Assembly (NCBI RefSeq): GCF_013664685.1
Contig: NZ_JAAKDE010000010.1
Span: forward strand, 1 to 64,000
Direction: 5' to 3'
Source of the DNA: Capillibacterium thermochitinicola
GTDB taxonomy: Bacteria; Bacillota; UBA4882; UBA10575
DNA: 64,000 nucleotides
Shown: positions 35,836 to 44,182 of the stretch, one piece after another
Layout: every line of letters starts with the position of its first letter
Position numbering within the stretch: position 1 is the stretch's first letter
Notes under the pieces: model-generated
Seen by the model: the letters and a program-made list of their open reading frames with translations, nothing else
The model's database searches: none
What the model was told of the DNA's origin: nothing
Translations under genes and position numbers: made by a program

Positions 35836-36357
35836 ATGAGGGCCAAGTGGTCATGGGTAAAAGGCGGATTAATCCTTGGTTTATGGAATATCCTAATCTT
35901 TTTAAGCGGAAATCACTTGGGAACGACGACGGCTTATGCGCAGACCACCGGGTATCTGACCCAGTTTTTTACCACTGCGATTCCGGCTAACGCCTGGACG
36001 GCCGGAACTTGTGGGACCGGGAGCGTGCTAAGCGTCGGTTGGCAGTGGTATTTGGTATTAGGGATTTTCTTGGGCGGATTAACGGCGAGATTGGTCCATG
36101 GTAAGCAGAAAGTGGACCCCGTCCCGAAGCTGTGGCAGGAGAGGTTTGGTTTTCGCCCCCGTCTGCGTTACTTGCATGCCTTGGTTGGCGGCTTTTTGCT
36201 GTTGTTAGGGGCCAGAATTGCCGGCGGGTGTACCAGCTCGCACGTGATTAGCGGGATGAGCCAACTGGCGGTCAGCGGTCTGCTCTTCGGCGGCGCTGTA
36301 TTTGCCGCGGGGATTCCGGTTGCGTTACTGCTCTACCGAAAGGGGGATGCCAGATGA
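35836..36357 (+). CDS. YeeE/YedE family sulfur-compound transporter, first half
   Basis: Membrane protein of 173 residues from ATG 35836, chosen because GGAGGG lies 10 bases upstream; ATG 35818 overlaps that site. It contains the family motif GARIAGGCTSSHVISG with its essential cysteine, and the start has a GTCGTGS segment. YeeE imports thiosulfate by cysteine relay in other bacteria. Here the two repeats are encoded as separate genes; the second follows with an ATGA overlap, so both should be made in equal amounts and pair. Confidence 0.86.
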   Translation: MRAKWSWVKGGLILGLWNILIFLSGNHLGTTTAYAQTTGYLTQFFTTAIPANAWTAGTCGTGSVLSVGWQWYLVLGIFLGGLTARLVHGKQKVDPVPKLWQERFGFRPRLRYLHALVGGFLLLLGARIAGGCTSSHVISGMSQLAVSGLLFGGAVFAAGIPVALLLYRKGDAR

Positions 36358-36908
36358 ATCCAGTACCGGCGATTGTCTTTGGGATCGGTTTTGGTTATAT
36401 CTTGTACCGGGTTGGCGCTTTGGATTATCACAATATTATCAATACGTTGCGGCTGAAAGATTTGACGATTGCCAAATTTATGCTTTTTAGCGTGGCGATC
36501 AGTGCAGTGGGGATCTTTGGCCTGCGGACGCTCGGCTTGGTCTCGCTGGACTTAATTCCCACTAACCCCTGGGCGAATCTGGCCGGGGGGCTGATCTTCG
36601 GGGTTGGTTTCGCCCTCTCCGGTTACTGTCCGGGAACGAGTATCGGCGCCTGGGCGGAGGGTAAGAAGGACGCCGGTTATACGATCCTCGGCGGTTTGCT
36701 CGGCGTGTTGGTTTATACGTTATTACAACAAGCGGGATTGCTACAATTTTCCGGCACTAATTTCGGGGAGATTAGTCTGATTGATCTACTTCCGTTCAAT
36801 GCCTTTACGACCGCTGTTCTCTTCAGCGTGATGCTGGGGGGGCTGGTTTACGCCATGGATTACTGGGATGAGAAAAGAAGAGCACAGAGAAATGAAGGAG
36901 GGGTTTAA
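36354..36908 (+). CDS. YeeE/YedE family sulfur-compound transporter, second half
   Basis: Companion of 184 residues with about five helices and the second conserved motif GFALSGYCPGTSIGAWAEGKKDA with its cysteine. ATG 36354 overlaps the stop of the first half. The product is inferred to form a two-chain pore with it. The rhodanese gene starts directly at the stop, consistent with a sulfur uptake and transfer operon. Confidence 0.88.
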   Translation: MNPVPAIVFGIGFGYILYRVGALDYHNIINTLRLKDLTIAKFMLFSVAISAVGIFGLRTLGLVSLDLIPTNPWANLAGGLIFGVGFALSGYCPGTSIGAWAEGKKDAGYTILGGLLGVLVYTLLQQAGLLQFSGTNFGEISLIDLLPFNAFTTAVLFSVMLGGLVYAMDYWDEKRRAQRNEGGV

Positions 36909-37394
36909 GTGTTAAAAGATCGTCATCAAGCAGTTGTGTATACGGCGGCGACAATCCTTGTTTTTCTGGTGATTGCCATGGTCGGTGGCGGTTGGCCGCA
37001 AGCCGGGGCCGGCGGGGATGACCGTCAGGTGATAAGAGCAGCGGTGGCCGCCTATTTTGAAAGAATGCCGGATGATCTCTACAAGATACCGGAAGCAGAG
37101 TTAAAGGCATTAATTGACCAGGATGATCCGGACATTTTCATTCTCGATATCCGCGCGGCGGCGGATTATGCGGCCGGTCATATCAAAGGCGCGGTCAATA
37201 TTCCTTTTGCCGAAGTAGGGAAGAACCTGAATAAACTCCCGACCGACCGGATGATCATTGTCTACTGTTATACCGGTCAAACCGGAGGCCAGACGACGGC
37301 TGCTTTAAACTTGGCCGGTTACCGAGCCCGTTCTTTAAATGGCGGGATGAATAACGGATGGCTCAAGATGGGCTATCCGGTTGTTACCGATTAA
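36909..37394 (+). CDS. Membrane-anchored or exported rhodanese-like protein
   Basis: Single-domain sulfurtransferase of 161 residues. An N-terminal hydrophobic stretch (AVVYTAATILVFLVIAMVGGG) serves as anchor or signal. The rhodanese domain runs from about 60 to the end: FILDIRAAADYAAGHIKGAVNIPF, and the active-site loop VYCYTGQTGGQ with catalytic Cys about residue 119. GTG 36909 starts immediately after the preceding stop, with AGGAGGGG upstream. It probably moves sulfane sulfur from or to the YeeE pair outside the cytoplasm. Confidence 0.88.
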   Translation: MLKDRHQAVVYTAATILVFLVIAMVGGGWPQAGAGGDDRQVIRAAVAAYFERMPDDLYKIPEAELKALIDQDDPDIFILDIRAAADYAAGHIKGAVNIPFAEVGKNLNKLPTDRMIIVYCYTGQTGGQTTAALNLAGYRARSLNGGMNNGWLKMGYPVVTD

Positions 37395-37442
37395 ATGTCA
37401 TATAAGATTGATTTCTGTTTAGGCTAAACATGCGCCGACCTT

Positions 37443-37487
37443 ACACCTCCACGGGCTAAAATCCGAGGGGAGGTGTTTTTATTTTTT
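37443..37487 (+). terminator. Terminator after rhodanese
   Basis: ACACCTCC (37443-37450) pairs with GGAGGTGT (37469-37476), followed by TTTTATTTTTT. Confidence 0.88.
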
Positions 37488-37581
37488 AGCGATAAAAAAA
37501 TTATTATTGGCATAAATAGATAAAAAAGAAGGTGTTTTCGGGTTGGTGGCGTACTTTTTATATGTAATATTATAATCTTTT

Positions 37582-37597
37582 ATTTTGAATTCAAAAT
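37582..37597. repeat. Palindrome TTTTGAATTCAAAA, copy 1
   Basis: A perfect 16-bp dyad centred on GAATTC lies 31 bases before an AEC gene. A 14-bp copy occurs at 41098-41111 and a shorter one near 42923. All three lie in intergenic DNA of the 37.5-43 kb region. Confidence 0.5.
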
Positions 37598-37628
37598 TTA
37601 AAATTCATGAAGGAAGAAGGGGTATAAA

Positions 37629-38603
37629 ATGAGCAGACTCCTGTCTTCACTAGGTATCGTAATCGGTGGACTCTTGACCGGGTATGTGTTTCGCCTAATG
37701 ATCGACCATAACCTGATCAAGACTTCCCGCCCGGTTGGCGAGATTCGAAAAACCTTGCAAAAAATCGCCTTATTGGGTTTGAACCCGATTGCCTTTATCG
37801 GTGCGATCTGGGTGGTGGAATGGAGACATGCTGAAGTGGCGGCGATGCCGTTTATCGGAATGAATAATCTAATAGTTGGGGGAATACTTGCTTTCTTGGT
37901 GGCCAGGCTCTTAAAAATGTCCCGGTACCAAACGGGAGCCTACATCGTTTGCGGTTCGTTTGCCAATATTGGTTCCCTTGGGGGGCTGGTCTGTTATTAT
38001 TTCTTTGGCGAGCCCGGTTTTGCTTTGGTTTCCTTTTATAAACTCCTGGAGGAGTTCCTCTATTATGCCGTCGGTTTCCCGATCGCCAAGTCCTTCAGTT
38101 CCTCGGCGGCCGGAGGCGAAGGGTTCATTACAAGGTTGAAGATTATCTTCACCGATATTTTTGTCCTGGTCCTTTTGGGAAGTATCTGGCTGGGATTCGT
38201 CCTCAACCTTAGCGGTCTTCCACGGCCTGAATTCTATCAACAGATTAATTTTATTGTTATTCCGCTCAGCTCCTTTTTGCTCTTGGTTTCGATCGGTATG
38301 GCCTTAAAATTTCAGCGGATGGGTCCTTATCTGAAACCCGCTTTTTTGGTGGCGGCAATCAAATTTGTTGTCGTTCCCTTGATTGCGATCGGTTTTGGGA
38401 CTCTGGTGGGCTTAGGAAAAATCGACAATGGGCTCCCATTAAAAGTAGTGGCTGTTTTGGCGGCGATGCCGGTCGGCTTCATAGCAATGGTCCCGCCCAC
38501 CATCTATGATTTGGATGTCGATCTGGCCAACACTTGTTGGATCGTGACCACCGCCATGTCGACCTTTATTGTTCTGCCGATCCAATATTTTGTGTTGCTA
38601 TAA
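37629..38603 (+). CDS. AEC-family-like membrane transporter
   Basis: Integral membrane protein of 324 residues with about ten helices, resembling auxin-efflux/malate carriers: SRPVGEIRKTLQKIALLGLNPIAFIGAIW near the start, a central SFANIGSLGGLVCYYFFGEPGF, and a final AAMPVGFIAMVPPTIYDLDVDLAN. It is a divergent member compared with the carrier at 2.5-3.4 kb. ATG 37629 has GAAGGGG upstream. It could move the organic acid degraded by the following genes. Confidence 0.78.
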   Translation: MSRLLSSLGIVIGGLLTGYVFRLMIDHNLIKTSRPVGEIRKTLQKIALLGLNPIAFIGAIWVVEWRHAEVAAMPFIGMNNLIVGGILAFLVARLLKMSRYQTGAYIVCGSFANIGSLGGLVCYYFFGEPGFALVSFYKLLEEFLYYAVGFPIAKSFSSSAAGGEGFITRLKIIFTDIFVLVLLGSIWLGFVLNLSGLPRPEFYQQINFIVIPLSSFLLLVSIGMALKFQRMGPYLKPAFLVAAIKFVVVPLIAIGFGTLVGLGKIDNGLPLKVVAVLAAMPVGFIAMVPPTIYDLDVDLANTCWIVTTAMSTFIVLPIQYFVLL

Positions 38604-38730
38604 GGGTTGTTTACCTGAAGCGGGATCTTATCTATTTAGATTCTCTTTGGAAGGATACCCTACAAACAGTACCGGGGAATCTTTGGATAGGCCAAGGCTG
38701 GTCGTGGCTTAACGACAGAAAAGGGTGGCA

Positions 38731-39462
38731 ATGATGGATTATAAAAATATTCGCTACGCGCAACAAGGGAACGTCGGCCTTTTGACCATAAACCGTCCGG
38801 CACAGACCAACAAACTAAATATTCAAACCATGAACGAAATGGTTTTGGCCCTAAAGAAAGCGGAGGACAACGGGGATTGCCGCGTCGTGGTCCTCACCGG
38901 CGAGGGGGAATACTTCTGTAACGGCGGCGAGTTGGGCGACTTTCGGCACCAAAGTTCCATGGAGATTAGGAAATTCGGGGAGAGTTTTATCGATTTGCAC
39001 CTGACGATTACCGGTCTTAGCAAACCGGTGATCGCCGCCGTGCAGGGGCACGCCCTCGGTGGCGGGTTTCATCTGGTCGAAGCCTGTGACCTGGCGGTTG
39101 CCTCTGAAGAAGCGGAATTTGGTGTCCCGGAGATTACTTCCGGTCTTGCTCCCATGATGGCCTTGACCGGGGTAAGCCGTACCTTGGGCCGGAAGGAAGC
39201 GATGGAGTTGGCCTTTTTCGGCCAGACGATTTCCGCCCGCAAGGCGCAGGAGATCGGCTTGGTGAACTGGGTTTGCCCGCGGGGAGAAGTATTGGCGCGC
39301 GCTAACGGGATTGCACAAAGCCTGGCCGGTTTTAACGCGACCGCCCTCAATCTGTGCAAAAAACTGTACCAGCGGATCGGTGCCGCGCAGTACAGAAGAG
39401 AGATGGAACAGGGTCTGGATATGCTGATCACCTTACTAAAATCGGGAGAAGCAGGCCAGTAG
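38731..39462 (+). CDS. Enoyl-CoA hydratase/isomerase (crotonase) family protein
   Basis: Crotonase-fold enzyme of 243 residues. The oxyanion-hole segment GHALGGGFHLVEACDLAVA and the FGVPEITSGLAP segment are clear. In classic hydratases both segments carry a catalytic Glu; here the first position is His (GGGFHL instead of GGGxEL) while the second (PEIT) keeps Glu. This suggests an isomerase, lyase or hydrolase activity rather than hydration. ATG 38731 (or 38734) follows AAAGGGTGG. It precedes the damaged BKACE gene. Confidence 0.85.
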   Translation: MMDYKNIRYAQQGNVGLLTINRPAQTNKLNIQTMNEMVLALKKAEDNGDCRVVVLTGEGEYFCNGGELGDFRHQSSMEIRKFGESFIDLHLTITGLSKPVIAAVQGHALGGGFHLVEACDLAVASEEAEFGVPEITSGLAPMMALTGVSRTLGRKEAMELAFFGQTISARKAQEIGLVNWVCPRGEVLARANGIAQSLAGFNATALNLCKKLYQRIGAAQYRREMEQGLDMLITLLKSGEAGQ

Positions 39463-39535
39463 GGGAAACGGGAAGAGCTGTTGGTGTAGGGCTCTTCATT
39501 TTTTCAATAAAAACATAACGAAGGAGTTGGATAGA

Positions 39536-40504
39536 ATGAGAAAAATAATCGTTGCGGTGGCTCCGGTAGCTTCGAGTCCCTTAAAAGAAACCAAGAATCC
39601 CCTTACTCCGGAAGAGGTTGCCCGTGAAGTGATTGGCTGCACCAAGGCGGGAGCCAGCCTTGTCCACCTGCATGTCAGGAACAAGGCCGGGGAGCAAACC
39701 GCCGATTTAACCGATTTCAAAACAACGCTTGATTTGATCCGGAAGGAGTCGGACATTATTATTCAAGGTTCAACCGGCGGCGTTTCCAATCTTTCCCTTG
39801 AGGAAAGATCGGTCGCGGTCGACGAACCCCGGGTCGAGAGTGCCTCTTTGAATATGGGCTCGGCCAATTTTGACGAAGGAGTGTACATCAATACCCTCCA
39901 CGATATCCGTTATTGGGCAAGGAAGATGGAGAAAAACAATGTCCAGCCGGAGCTTGAGATCTTCGAAGGCGGGATGATCCATAACACCATGCTCCTGGCG
40001 GAAGAAGGGGTATTAAAGCCGCCGTTCCACTTTTCCTTTTCGCTTGGTTTTCGTGGCGCCTTACCGGCCAACGCTTATAACCTTCATTTCTTGAGTGGCA
40101 TGATCCCGCCCGGTTCCGCCTGGGGGCTGGTCCATCACGGCATGAAGGATTTCTCCATGCTGGCGACCGCGGTGGGGATGGGGGCCACCTTTGTGCGCGT
40201 CGGCTTTGAGGATAGCATCTATTATGCCCCGGGGGCGGTGGCCAGGAGCAATGTCGAGCTGGGCAATCGCCCGGGGGAAAAGGTACCTGTACCGGACCGC
40301 AGCCTCCTTTGTCCAGGCCATCGGGGGGATCCGCCCGAAACCCTATTTAACCAAGGACGATCTCTATCCGGCCGGCGGCGCGCGGGGGCCGGGGTTAATC
40401 ATCGTCGGTTCGTATGTGGAGCGGACCACAAAGCAGCTTGCGGCGTTAAAAGATCTGCCCGGCATCCACTGGGTCGAATGGCAGGTCGCCGCGGCCAAGG
40501 ATGA
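39536..40504 (+). pseudogene. BKACE (DUF849) beta-keto acid cleavage enzyme, 3' end replaced
   Basis: Residues 1 to about 243 match the zinc-dependent beta-keto acid cleavage family: VHLHVRNKAGEQT (zinc ligands), QGSTGG, ASLNMGSANF, LEIFEGGM, PPFHFSFSLGFRGALPAN and VRVGFEDSIYYAPGAVARSNVEL. The normal last 30 or so residues are missing. At about 40255-40266 the reading changes into an unrelated frame that ends at 40504, while another frame becomes a kinase domain. ATG 39536 follows AAGGAG. A deletion joining two genes explains the structure. The product might still fold but probably is impaired. Confidence 0.8.
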
Positions 40505-40922
40505 TTGTTCTTTACAGACGGAAGTGGCGCGCGTGACCGAGGAAGCCGAAAAAGGATTCCAAATGGGCAGGGATGTTTGTATCTACACAACCCGTGACTA
40601 CTGGCGCTCCGACCGGCAGGGGGAAAAGAGCGAAAAAAACCTGCTTTATTCGGTACGGGTCTCCGAAGGATTGGTCCGGGTGGTCCAAGGCCTTAAAAGC
40701 AAACCCGGGTTTTTGGTCGCGAAAGGCGGGATCACCTCCAGTGATATCGGGGTCAAAGGACTTAAGGTCAAAGAAGCCTTTGTCCTGGGACAGATCAGGC
40801 CCGGGATCACGGTCTGGCGGTTGGGACCGGAGAGTCGTTTTCCGGGTTTGTCCTACATCATCTTTCCCGGGAATGTCGGCGGGCCTGAAACCTTAAAAGA
40901 TATTGTCGCAGAGCTCAGATAG
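40264..40922 (+). pseudogene. DUF1537 four-carbon acid sugar kinase, C-terminal half only
   Basis: From about 40264 the third frame reads AIARGKRYLYRTAASF, GPGLIIVGSYVERTTKQL, LVAKGGITSSDIGVKGL and YIIFPGNVGGPETL, the nucleotide-binding C-terminal domain of DUF1537 kinases (OtnK/DtnK/YgbK). The N-terminal sugar-binding half, about 200 residues, is absent, and there is no start codon with a ribosome site. The preceding sequence is BKACE in another frame. It is the right partner of the deletion described for the BKACE entry. Confidence 0.8.
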
Positions 40923-41097
40923 TATTACCGTGCCCGTTACAACGATTGTTCATCAATTTTCGTTGGTGTTGGCGCCGGCAACTTTTTCGGCTGTATAAGG
41001 TTTCGGGGTGGCTGGTAGTTTGATCTTTTATGATCTTAAAAAAATGTTATTAAAAAGAAGGAATAACTTGAAAGGAGGCGAATAAAGTAATTAAGAA

Positions 41098-41111
41098 TTT
41101 TGAATTCAAAA
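41098..41111. repeat. Palindrome TTTTGAATTCAAAA, copy 2
   Basis: Fourteen-base dyad identical in core to the one at 37582, about 50 bases before the dehydrogenase reading frame. In the rest of 40923-41159 an isolated AAAGGAGG at 41071 has no start codon at usable distance, as if a gene had been removed. Confidence 0.5.
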
Positions 41112-41159
41112 CCCAACTTGGTTATTAATTAGTATGCTAGGAAGGAAGAAGGAACAACG

Positions 41160-42131
41160 ATGGCGAAATGAAAGGTATATGTAACCAGGAGAATACCCCA
41201 GCCGGCTTTAGATTTATTAAGCGCTTCCTGTGAGGTTGAGGTAAACGAGGAAGACCGGGTTTTAACCAAAGCCGAGCTGATCTCGAAAGTCAAGGGTCGC
41301 GACGCTGTTCTTTGCCTCTTAACCGATACAATCGATGCCGAAGTGTTGGACGCCGCCCAAGGGGTGAAGATCTTCGCCAATTATGCGGTGGGCTACAACA
41401 ATATCGATGTTGAAGCCGCCACCAAACGGAAGATTTGGGTGAGCAACACTCCCGGCGTCCTGACCGATACCACGGCCGATTTGGCTTGGGCGTTAATCTT
41501 TGCCGTTGCCCGGCGGGTTGTGGAAGCCGACCGGTTTACCCGGGAAGGGAAGTTCAAGGGTTGGGCCCCGATGCTCTTTTTAGGGCAGGATGTCACCGGG
41601 AAAACATTGGGCATTATTGGCGGCGGACGGATTGGCGAGGCCGTCGGGAAAAGAGCGCAGGGTTTTGCCATGAAAGTGCTTTACAATGATATTGTCCGTA
41701 ATGTTGAGTTCGAAAAAGCCACCGGCGCGACCTATGTTGATAAGGAGACGCTCCTTAAGGAAGCTGATATTATCAGCCTCCATGTTCCGCTCCTCCCGGA
41801 GACACGCCATTTGATTGGCGCCCATGAACTGAGCTTGATGAAGCCGACGGCGATTTTGATCAATACCGCCCGCGGTCCGGTGGTGGACGAAGACGCTTTG
41901 GTAAAAGCCCTGAAAGCAAAGCAGATTTACGGTGCCGGGCTTGATGTTTTTGAAGAAGAGCCGAAGGTGCACCCCGGTTTGCTGGAACTGGACAATGTGG
42001 TACTTTTGCCGCATATCGCCAGCGCCAGTATGGAAACCCGGACCAAGATGGGCCTGATGGCGGCGGAAAACATTCTGGCGGTGATGAAGGGGCAAGTCCC
42101 GCCCTATCACGTGAACATGATCGAGGAATAA
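41160..42131 (+). pseudogene. D-isomer-specific 2-hydroxyacid dehydrogenase with stop at codon 4
   Basis: From ATG 41160 the frame reads MAK, then TGA (41169-41171), then KVYVTRRIPQPALDLLSASCEVEV and a complete dehydrogenase: GIIGGGRIGEAVGKR (NAD-binding), INTARGPVVDEDALV (catalytic Arg) and LLPHIASASMETR (catalytic His). Total about 323 codons, the normal glyoxylate/hydroxypyruvate reductase length. A good site, GGAAGGAAGAAGG, precedes the ATG. TGA probably replaced TGG. The next in-frame start, GTG 41343, would remove about 60 residues of the substrate domain. Classified as a pseudogene unless a sequence error or read-through is shown. Confidence 0.75.
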
Positions 42132-42196
42132 ACCTTGAGTAAACCTTCCGGGGCAAGGATATATGTAGTATTGTAAAAATAACATTGGGGGAAAAG

Positions 42197-42904
42197 GTGC
42201 TAAGTCAGATGGAGAAATTACAAAATAAGCTGATTGGTAATTTTGAAGACTTAAATACGCATATTTACCGGCAAGTGAAACAGATGATCTGGAATAAAAC
42301 CCTTGCTCCTGGAAGTAAGATTTTACAGGAACATTTGGCGCAGCAATTGGGGGTCAGCCGCACGCCGCTGATTAAAGCTTTGCAACGCTTGACCAGTGAA
42401 AATCTGGTGGAGTATATCCCCAGGCATGGGTTCTATGTCAAAAAGCTTACTTTGGCCGAGATGATGGAGATCTTTGCGGTGCGGGAGGTTGTTGAAGGGG
42501 TCGCCGCCCGGGCGGTGGCTGAGCACGCGACGGATGCGGAGATCGCCGAACTGAAAGCATATTTTACTCCGTTCCGGTTCAACGGGGAATGGTCGAGTGA
42601 GGAAAAGAAAAGCTATCTGGTGAACGACCAAACTTTCCACACCCGGATGGTGGAGATCGCCGGGAACCGGTTGTTATTCCAGATTAACGAGATGTTTAAT
42701 ATCTACCGTTTCAGTTACCAAAAAGGTCTGGTTCGTCCCCCCGATGAGACCCTCCAGGAACACTTGGATATTATAGCCGCGCTGGAGAAAAGGGACCCGG
42801 GCAGTGCCCAGCTTTTGGCGATGCGGCATATTCAAAACAGCCGTGAAAATATTGCGCGGGTTATCAAGGAGAACGGAAGCTTGTGGGGGGAACTGGAGGT
42901 TTGA
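42197..42904 (+). CDS. GntR-family regulator, FadR/FCD subfamily
   Basis: One-component regulator of about 235 residues: winged helix (LNTHIYRQVKQMIWNKTLAPGSKILQEHLAQQLGVSRTPLIKALQRLTSENLVEYIPRHGFYV) and a C-terminal FCD all-helical ligand domain with the FAVREVVEGVAARAVAE and NDQTFHTRMVEIAGN metal-ligand segments. The start is uncertain among TTG 42185, GTG 42197 (5 bases after GGGGG) and ATG 42209. FCD regulators usually sense small organic acids and control neighbouring catabolic genes, matching the acid-degradation locus around it. Confidence 0.85.
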   Translation: MLSQMEKLQNKLIGNFEDLNTHIYRQVKQMIWNKTLAPGSKILQEHLAQQLGVSRTPLIKALQRLTSENLVEYIPRHGFYVKKLTLAEMMEIFAVREVVEGVAARAVAEHATDAEIAELKAYFTPFRFNGEWSSEEKKSYLVNDQTFHTRMVEIAGNRLLFQINEMFNIYRFSYQKGLVRPPDETLQEHLDIIAALEKRDPGSAQLLAMRHIQNSRENIARVIKENGSLWGELEV

Positions 42905-43023
42905 GTTTTTTTTCGCGAAAAATGAATTCAAAACACAAAATCCAGTTATCAAAAAAGTAGCACATTATTAATATATTTAAAACAATTGCCCGACGAGTTT
43001 TCCCGTTCCGCGGTGCGAATTAA

Positions 43024-43515
43024 CGAGTCCAGCCCGGTCCGATGTTGACCTTCCAACACCCGGCCTTTCTCTATCAGGTCGTTTCCTGGTTGGTGGTGGC
43101 TACGGTGTTTATGTGGGGTATTAGCATAATGATTGCCAAACCGATGTCTAAGATCCTCCAAATTAAAAACGCCATTACGATGCCGGTCATTGCGGTCCTA
43201 TGCGCGATCGGATCCTACGCCTTGGATCTCCGGTTTTTAGATATTGTCCTTGTCTTTATCGCCGGTTTGTTCGGCCTCCTCTTGAATCAGGGCAAATATC
43301 CGCCGGCGCCGTTGGTTTTGGGGATCATCCTTGGTCCGTTGGTTGATACCAGTTTTCGCCGGGCGTTACAAGCGTCCCATGGTGATATCTCAATCTTTGT
43401 GACCCGTCCGGTCAGTTTGGTTCTGTTCTTAGCGATTATCGGTTTAATCCTGGGTCAGCTTGGGGTCTTTGGTAAAATAAAACAACGCTTTCAACGGAAG
43501 AGTGCGGCCGTTTAA
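43024..43515 (+). pseudogene. TctA-type tricarboxylate transporter permease, C-terminal relic
   Basis: The frame reads VQPGPMLTFQHPAFLYQVVSW, then about five helices and IKNAITMPVIAVLCAIGSYAL, PPAPLVLGIILGPLVDTSFRRAL. This is the last third of a TctA permease, a family of about 500 residues; the VQPGP segment normally sits in the middle after the GVPGSGTAAL region. A stop (TAA at 43021) and unrelated AT-rich DNA precede it. No TctB or TctC gene is present. It is a deletion remnant of a tripartite carboxylate transporter. Confidence 0.78.
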
Positions 43516-43562
43516 AGGACCTTTATAATAATAAATGTTAATTGTCAAAGGATTAAAAAATG

Positions 43563-43597
43563 AAAAAAGGGTGGCTAACGGAGTAGCCCCCTTTTTG
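43563..43597 (+). terminator. Terminator after TctA relic
   Basis: AAAAAAGGG (43563-43571) with GGCT pairs imperfectly with AGCC and CCCTTTTT (to 43596). It also lies just beyond the 3' end of the minus-strand hemerythrin gene and could act both ways. Confidence 0.7.
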
Positions 43598-43637
43598 TTA
43601 TCCTGTCAAAAAGATGAGGCGGCGCAAGTTGACAGAC

Positions 43638-44048
43638 TCATTCAACAAGGGGATACAACTCGCTGTCTTCTCGCGCGATGCGGTGCCGTAGCGCCTGGAG
43701 AATTTCGTGCGACTCGCTGATGAAAGCTTCGGGGTCTGCTTTGATTGAGCTTGGATTCAACCATTTTGTGGAGTAGTCTTTAAAAACTTGGACCAAGCCG
43801 CCCATTTCGTTACTGAAGCGAGCCGCAGTGGTTTGGGCTTGGGCGTTGCCGTTCTGGATGAGGGTGGGATAAAGGAATTGGTCTTCCATCGCCAGGTGCA
43901 TCATCAGTTTACCGGCGAGGGTGGAGAGGACGGTCCTGACTTTTGTGGGTTCTTGTACGAGAAGGTCTTGCTTCAGCATCGTGGTTAAATTGTCCACCAG
44001 TTCTTTGATTTCGCGGTGCTGCCGTTTGAAGTTTTCTAAATGGCTCAT
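43638..44048 (-). CDS. Hemerythrin domain-containing protein
   Basis: Four-helix non-heme diiron protein of 136 residues. Iron-ligand candidates: the early H in KRQHREIKELV, the HLAMEDQFLYP segment (H and E) and the late ESHEILQALRHRIAREDSELYP with H and E. Such proteins bind oxygen or nitric oxide, or protect iron-sulfur enzymes. ATG 44048 follows AGGAGGGC. It lies downstream of and parallel to hcp, separated by a terminator, and may belong to the same nitrosative-stress response. Confidence 0.88.
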   Translation of the reverse strand: MSHLENFKRQHREIKELVDNLTTMLKQDLLVQEPTKVRTVLSTLAGKLMMHLAMEDQFLYPTLIQNGNAQAQTTAARFSNEMGGLVQVFKDYSTKWLNPSSIKADPEAFISESHEILQALRHRIAREDSELYPLVE

Positions 44049-44123
44049 GATGCCCTCCTGAATTTAAAAGATTTCTCTTGTGATGATCGTTTAACTTACG
44101 TTTGACTTACGTGCCGGATCTTT

Positions 44124-44160
44124 AAAAGCGGAGATGAGCTAAACTCATCTCCGCTTTATT
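44124..44160. terminator. Terminator after hcp
   Basis: AAAGCGGAGATGAG (44125-44138) pairs perfectly with CTCATCTCCGCTTT (44144-44157). On the minus strand it follows hcp and is followed by TTTT. Confidence 0.88.
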
Positions 44161-44182
44161 TTATGGCCGGCGCACGACCGGC

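Noticed and set aside
41169-41171. Selenocysteine insertion at the in-frame UGA of the dehydrogenase
   Set aside because: No hairpin of SECIS type follows directly, and the family does not have Cys or Sec at this position. Nonsense mutation or base-call error is simpler.
44085-44115. Tandem CGTTTRACTTA repeats upstream of the hemerythrin gene as an HcpR site
   Set aside because: They are direct repeats and do not match the GTAAC-N4-GTTAC dyad.
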